From Bacteroidota bacterium (lineage in GTDB: Bacteria > Bacteroidota > Rhodothermia > Rhodothermales > Rubricoccaceae), in contig JADFLK010000169.1 in the NCBI GenBank assembly GCA_022564455.1, positions 1-5,522 of the forward strand: a stretch of 5,522 nucleotides of DNA, in the 5' to 3' direction. The notes beneath the pieces were generated by a model. It did not search any database and had not been told where the DNA came from. It saw only the letters and a program-made list of their open reading frames with translations. The translations under genes and the position numbers were made by a program. Numbering within the stretch: position 1 is the first letter of the stretch; each line of letters begins with the position of its first letter. Below are positions 1 to 3,800 of this stretch, in pieces.

Positions 1-869
1 ACGAGAACGTACAGCCAGTTCCGATCGGCGTTCCGGGTGAGCTTTGGATCGGTGGAGCGGGCGTAGCTCGGGGATATCATAAACGGCCTGAGTTGACTGC
101 GGAGCGCTTTGCAGAAGATCCGTTCTGTAGTGGCGATCGGATCTACCGCACCGGCGATCTTGTTCAATACCGGTCGGATGGTGTGCTCGAGTTCCTGGGT
201 CGCACGGACTCGCAGGTCAAGCTGAGAGGATTCCGAGTCGAACTGGGAGAGATCGAGGTTGCTCTAGGCAAACACCCGGACGTGCACGAGGCCGCCGTCC
301 TGGTTCGGGAAGATTCGCCGGGCAACCATCGCCTCGTTGGATACTGCACACCCCAAAATGGCCGCGTCCCTAGCCGGGAGGAATTACGCGCCTTTCTCAG
401 CGAGAGCCTCCCCGATTACATGGTTCCAACCGACTTCGTGGCATTGGATGCGTTCCCAATGACCCCAAATCGGAAGCTGGATCGGAAGGCACTTCCTGAA
501 CCCAGACAGTCCCAAACGGTTATCCCTCTTCCGACGAATGGTGAGCCTGTCACTCATACCGTAATCGAAAAGCAACTGCTCGCGGTTTGGGAGGATGTCT
601 TGGGCGTTCACGATATGCACCCGGAGAGCAACTTTTTCGACCTTGGTGGGCATTCACTACTGGCCATGCAGGTACAAGTCCGACTCCGCGAAGCGCATGG
701 TCACGATGTGCGCATCGTCGATCTGTTCCGATTCCCTACTGTTCGGGCGCTTGCCGAGCATCTGAACGAGAGCGGAGAAGAGGAGCGGTCAGACACCGTC
801 AACGAGGGAGCAGACAGGGGTGCCCGTCGTGCCGCTTTATTGCGAAGAAGGGCGCGTCCCACATCTTAA
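1..869 (+). CDS. Nonribosomal peptide synthetase, C-terminal fragment (A domain end + PCP)
   Basis: This is the 3' end of an NRPS gene. The reading frame is already open at the left edge (first full codon 3-5), so the true start is upstream, and the TTG at 93 is only an internal leucine. The 288 visible residues contain the last third of an amino-acid-activating adenylation domain with motifs A6 (GELWIGGAGVARGY), A7 (YRTGDL), A8, A9 (LPDYMVP) and A10 (NRKLDRKALP). A PCP with FFDLGGHSLL and an arginine-rich tail follow. In the family, the A domain adenylates an amino acid and passes it to the phosphopantetheine arm of the PCP. The residues that set amino-acid choice lie upstream in A4-A5, so the substrate cannot be read. 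A8 to A9 is only about 50 residues, so no methyltransferase is inserted. There is no condensation, epimerase or thioesterase domain after the PCP, so the chain must pass to another protein, evidently the PKS encoded 23 bases downstream. The family call is very secure. Confidence 0.97.
   Translation, partial: ENVQPVPIGVPGELWIGGAGVARGYHKRPELTAERFAEDPFCSGDRIYRTGDLVQYRSDGVLEFLGRTDSQVKLRGFRVELGEIEVALGKHPDVHEAAVLVREDSPGNHRLVGYCTPQNGRVPSREELRAFLSESLPDYMVPTDFVALDAFPMTPNRKLDRKALPEPRQSQTVIPLPTNGEPVTHTVIEKQLLAVWEDVLGVHDMHPESNFFDLGGHSLLAMQVQVRLREAHGHDVRIVDLFRFPTVRALAEHLNESGEEERSDTVNEGADRGARRAALLRRRARPTS
3..500 (+). other. Adenylation domain, C-terminal part (motifs A6-A10)
   Basis: This is the end of the ATP-dependent amino-acid activation domain. 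A6 lies at 36-77 and A7 (YRTGDL) at 144-161, with the ribose-contacting Asp codon at 156-158. A8 lies at 198-257; it contains GRTDSQVKLRGFR followed by VELGEIE and is the hinge about which the C-terminal subdomain rotates. A9 (LPDYMVP) is near 400-430, and A10 (NRKLDRKALP) is at 468-497, with the catalytic lysine codon AAG at 474-476. All visible core motifs are intact, so the domain looks functional. The substrate pocket is outside the window. Confidence 0.96.
552..767 (+). other. Peptidyl carrier protein (thiolation) domain
   Basis: This is a carrier domain of about 72 residues that holds the aminoacyl or peptidyl chain as a thioester on a 4'-phosphopantetheine arm. The attachment motif is FFDLGGHSLL, and the modified serine is codon 654-656 (residue 218 of the visible fragment). 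The DLGGHSL form is typical of NRPS carriers rather than PKS acyl carriers, which more often read LGxDSL. It is the last recognisable domain of this protein and the presumed donor to the ketosynthase of the next gene. It needs a phosphopantetheinyl transferase, and none is encoded in the window. Confidence 0.96.
768..866 (+). other. Arginine-rich C-terminal tail of the NRPS (putative docking/linker segment)
   Basis: About 33 residues follow the PCP. They begin acidic (NESGEEERSD) and end strongly basic (RGARRAALLRRRARPTS). Basic, probably helical tails of this kind are common between a carrier domain and a following KS in hybrid NRPS/PKS systems. There they act as linkers in fused proteins or as docking elements between separate subunits. 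Helix formation and a docking role are inferred. No named docking-domain family is recognised here. Confidence 0.5.
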
Positions 870-880
870 TGATTCCTTGA
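869..880 (+). other. Three-codon open frame overlapping the NRPS stop codon
   Basis: The sequence TAATGATTCCTTGA places an ATG (869-871) over the last base of the NRPS TAA, the classic stop-start arrangement of translationally coupled genes. That ATG is in the same frame as the PKS gene but meets TGA at 878-880 after only Met-Ile-Pro. PKS translation must therefore start again downstream (884, 893 or 896). It may be a remnant of an older overlapping start or a reinitiation device, or it may be chance. Confidence 0.4.
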
Positions 881-885
881 AACGT

Positions 886-889
886 GGAG
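886..889 (+). promoter_or_regulatory. Ribosome-binding site (GGAG) for the PKS gene
   Basis: GGAG lies 3 bases before the ATG at 893 and 6 bases before the in-frame GTG at 896. The 3-base spacing is tight, so GTG 896 may be the preferred start on spacing alone, while ATG 893 is the better start codon. The two starts differ by one residue. An in-frame GTG at 884 has no good site upstream, and the frame is closed by TGA at 878-880, so the start must lie at or after 884. Confidence 0.55.
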
Positions 890-892
890 CCG

Positions 893-3800
893 ATGGTGGA
901 GTCGAAAAAACATAGGAGCGGGGATCTTCCCACGGCGTCCGATAATCTGGTCGGAACGGAAATCGCCGTCGTGGGCATGGCCTGCAGATTTCCTGATGCG
1001 CCGGACGTAGATACGTTCTGGCATAATCTCCTCCACGGTGTAGAGTCGGTTCGCCCGTTTGCAGAGGAGGACTTGCGAGCTCGAGGTGTTTCGGATGATC
1101 TCCTCGCCAACCCGAACTATGTCAGCTCGGGCGTCGTGCTCGACGACATTGACCAGTTTGATGCCGGGTTCTTCGGTTTCAGCCCGCGCGATGCTTCGAT
1201 CATGGATCCACAGCATCGGATTTTCCTGGAATGCGCGTGGGAGGCCCTCGAGCACGCTGGGTATGATCCCGGCCAGGTAGACTGCGCGATCGGTGTGTAT
1301 GGAGGATGCGGGATGAACGGATACATGATGTACAACCTGCTTTCGAATCCGGATTTGATGGCCTCCTCGGGTGAATTCCTTGTTCGTCATACAGGCAACG
1401 ACAAGGATTTTCTGACCACACGCGTCTCGTACGAGCTAGATCTGAAAGGGCCGAGCGTGAATGTCCAGACAGCGTGTTCAACTTCATTGGTGGCCGTTCA
1501 CATGGCTATCCAAAGCCTGCTGACAGGTGAGTGCGACATGGCCTTGGCCGGTGGCGTCACCATCAATCTTGACCAGGAGAAGGGGTATCTCTTTCTGCCC
1601 GGCGAAATCATGTCGCCAGACGGGCACTGCCGCTCGTTTGACGCTGAATCGAAAGGGACAATATTTGGAAGCGGGGTCGGCTTGGTGGTTCTCAAGCGCA
1701 TGTCAGAAGCCATTGAAGACAGCGACACCGTGCACGGTGTGTTGCTTGGGTCAGCCGTTAATAACGATGGCCGAAGGAAGGTAGGCTACATGGCGCCCAG
1801 TGTTGACGGACAGGCCGCTGTCATTGCAGAGGCGTTGTCCGTTGCGGGGGTAAAACCAAGAGACATCTCATATGTCGAGGCGCACGGGACGGGTACGCCG
1901 GTTGGCGATCCAATCGAGGTGGCTGCGCTCACGCAGGTGCACCGCAATACGTCGGATGATGTTGGATACTGTGGGCTCGGCTCCGTAAAAAGCAATATCG
2001 GCCATCTGGATACGGCTGCAGGCGTGGCTGGACTGATCAAAACGATCCAGGCGCTCAAGCACCGTCAGATCCCGCCGACCCTGCACTTCAAGGCTCCGAA
2101 TCCGGGCCTCGAGATCGAAACGAGCCCGTTTTTTGTTGTCGATCGTGCGATGCCCTGGAAATCCACCGAAGGGCTTCCACGTCGCGCCGGGGTGTCATCG
2201 CTCGGTGTCGGAGGAACAAACGCTCACGTTGTTCTGGAGGAAGCTCCGACGCCGGCATTGTCAGGATCATCGCGGCCGTACCAGCTTGTCTGTATCTCGG
2301 CGAGGACCGAGACGGCCGTACAACATGCTATCAAACGATTGGCTGACTGCGCGCAGGCGAACCCCGATCTTCAATCTGCCGATGTTGCCTACACGCTGCA
2401 CGTTGGGCGGAAACCATTCGCACACCGCCGGTTTGCCGTAGTGGCAGCACATGAGTCGTTGGGTGACGCTCTTCGCGATCCAAGCACCGTTAGTGGCGGA
2501 ATTGCTCCGCCCGAGGGTGCCCAGGTCGCGTTCATGTTTGCCGGTGGAGGCGCGCAGCATCCGGGCATGGGATCCGATCTGTACGATTCGGAGCCGGTGT
2601 ATCGCGGGGTTGTCGACGAAGGATTGGAGATTCTCCGCGACCGAGAGGATCTCGACCTCCATTCTGTTCTTTTTCCTGACCACGCTGAGAGCGCGGTTCG
2701 GGAAATGGAGCGTCCTTCGATTGGGCTTCCAGCCCTCTTTGTCACACAAATGGCTTTGGCGCGCCAGCTCGGCCACTGGGGGATAGTGCCGGATGCGGTC
2801 ATTGGTCACAGCGTAGGCGAATACGCTGCAGCGTGCATCTCCGGCGTGATCGGGCTCGAGGATGCGCTACGGCTCGTGGCTCTTCGTGGCCGTTTGTTCG
2901 AAGATCTTCCGAAAGGAGGGATGCTAAGCGTTGCTCTGGCGGAGGACCAACTCCTTGGCTATCTGAACGATGACCTTGGCATCGCGGCCGTAAACGGAAC
3001 CGAGCTTTGCGTCGTGTCCGGGCCGGTAGGCGCCCTCGATGACCTCGAGGCTCGTTTGGAAGCCGGCGATGTTGATACGGCACGGGTGAAAATCAGGGTA
3101 GCAGCCCACTCGTCGATGGTCGAGGAAATGCTTGAGCCATACTGTCGGTTTGTCAGCAGTCTCAGGCTTCATCCCCCGAGTGTGCGATTCGCGTCCAACC
3201 TGAGTGGGACGTGGCTGACGGCCGAAGAAGCCGTTAGCCCTGAGCACTGGGCGAAGAATGTGCGTATGACCGTTCGTTTTGACGATGGTCTCAAGACGCT
3301 TCTCGACGAGCCGAATCGGGTGCTGGTCGAAATCGGTCCAGGCCGGGCACTCTCATCCCTTGCACGCCAGCATGCCTTGCGCAAGCCGACGCAGCCTGTG
3401 ATATCGACGATGCGTCATCCGCACGAGTCGTCCAACGACCAGCAAGTGCTCCTCAATGCGCTTGGGCAGGCCTGGTCGCACGGTATAGATGTGGACTGGA
3501 AGGCCTACTATGGCGAGGAAAAACGGCGTCGTATTCCGTTGCCTACATATCCTTTCGAGCACCGGCGGTACTGGATTGAACCAGGGAACGTGGTGTTCTC
3601 CGAGGGAGCATCCTCAGAGTCTGATGAAACGCCAGTTGAGCGTAGGAACGATGTGGCCGAATGGTTCGAGGTTCCGGTTTGGAAGCCTATCGAACGATTC
3701 GCCGGAAAGCCAGTTTCCGGTCGTTGGCTCATCGTTCACGACGGCGAGGCAAGAGCGACGGCAGTAATCGACGCTCTTCGTACTGAGGGCGCCGAAGTCG

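Noticed and set aside
258..400. A methyltransferase inserted between A8 and A9 of the NRPS
   Set aside because: The A8-A9 spacing is about 50 residues, the normal uninterrupted length.
587..880. A + strand frame overlapping the PCP and ending in Met-Ile-Pro
   Set aside because: It is out of frame with the intact PCP and shows no motif. Only its last three codons matter, as the overlapping mini-frame at the junction.
870..892. A terminator or separate promoter between the two genes
   Set aside because: The gap is 23 bases with no inverted repeat, T-run or room for -35/-10 elements; cotranscription is the simpler reading.
866..1390. A 174-residue open frame on the - strand across the start of the PKS gene
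   Set aside because: It is antisense to the strongly conserved KS domain. No family features were seen in its translation, so it is treated as a shadow.
2267..2809. A 180-residue open frame on the - strand
   Set aside because: It lies wholly inside the KS and AT coding sequence, has no recognisable motif or ribosome-binding site, and its composition is that of an antisense shadow of the PKS frame.
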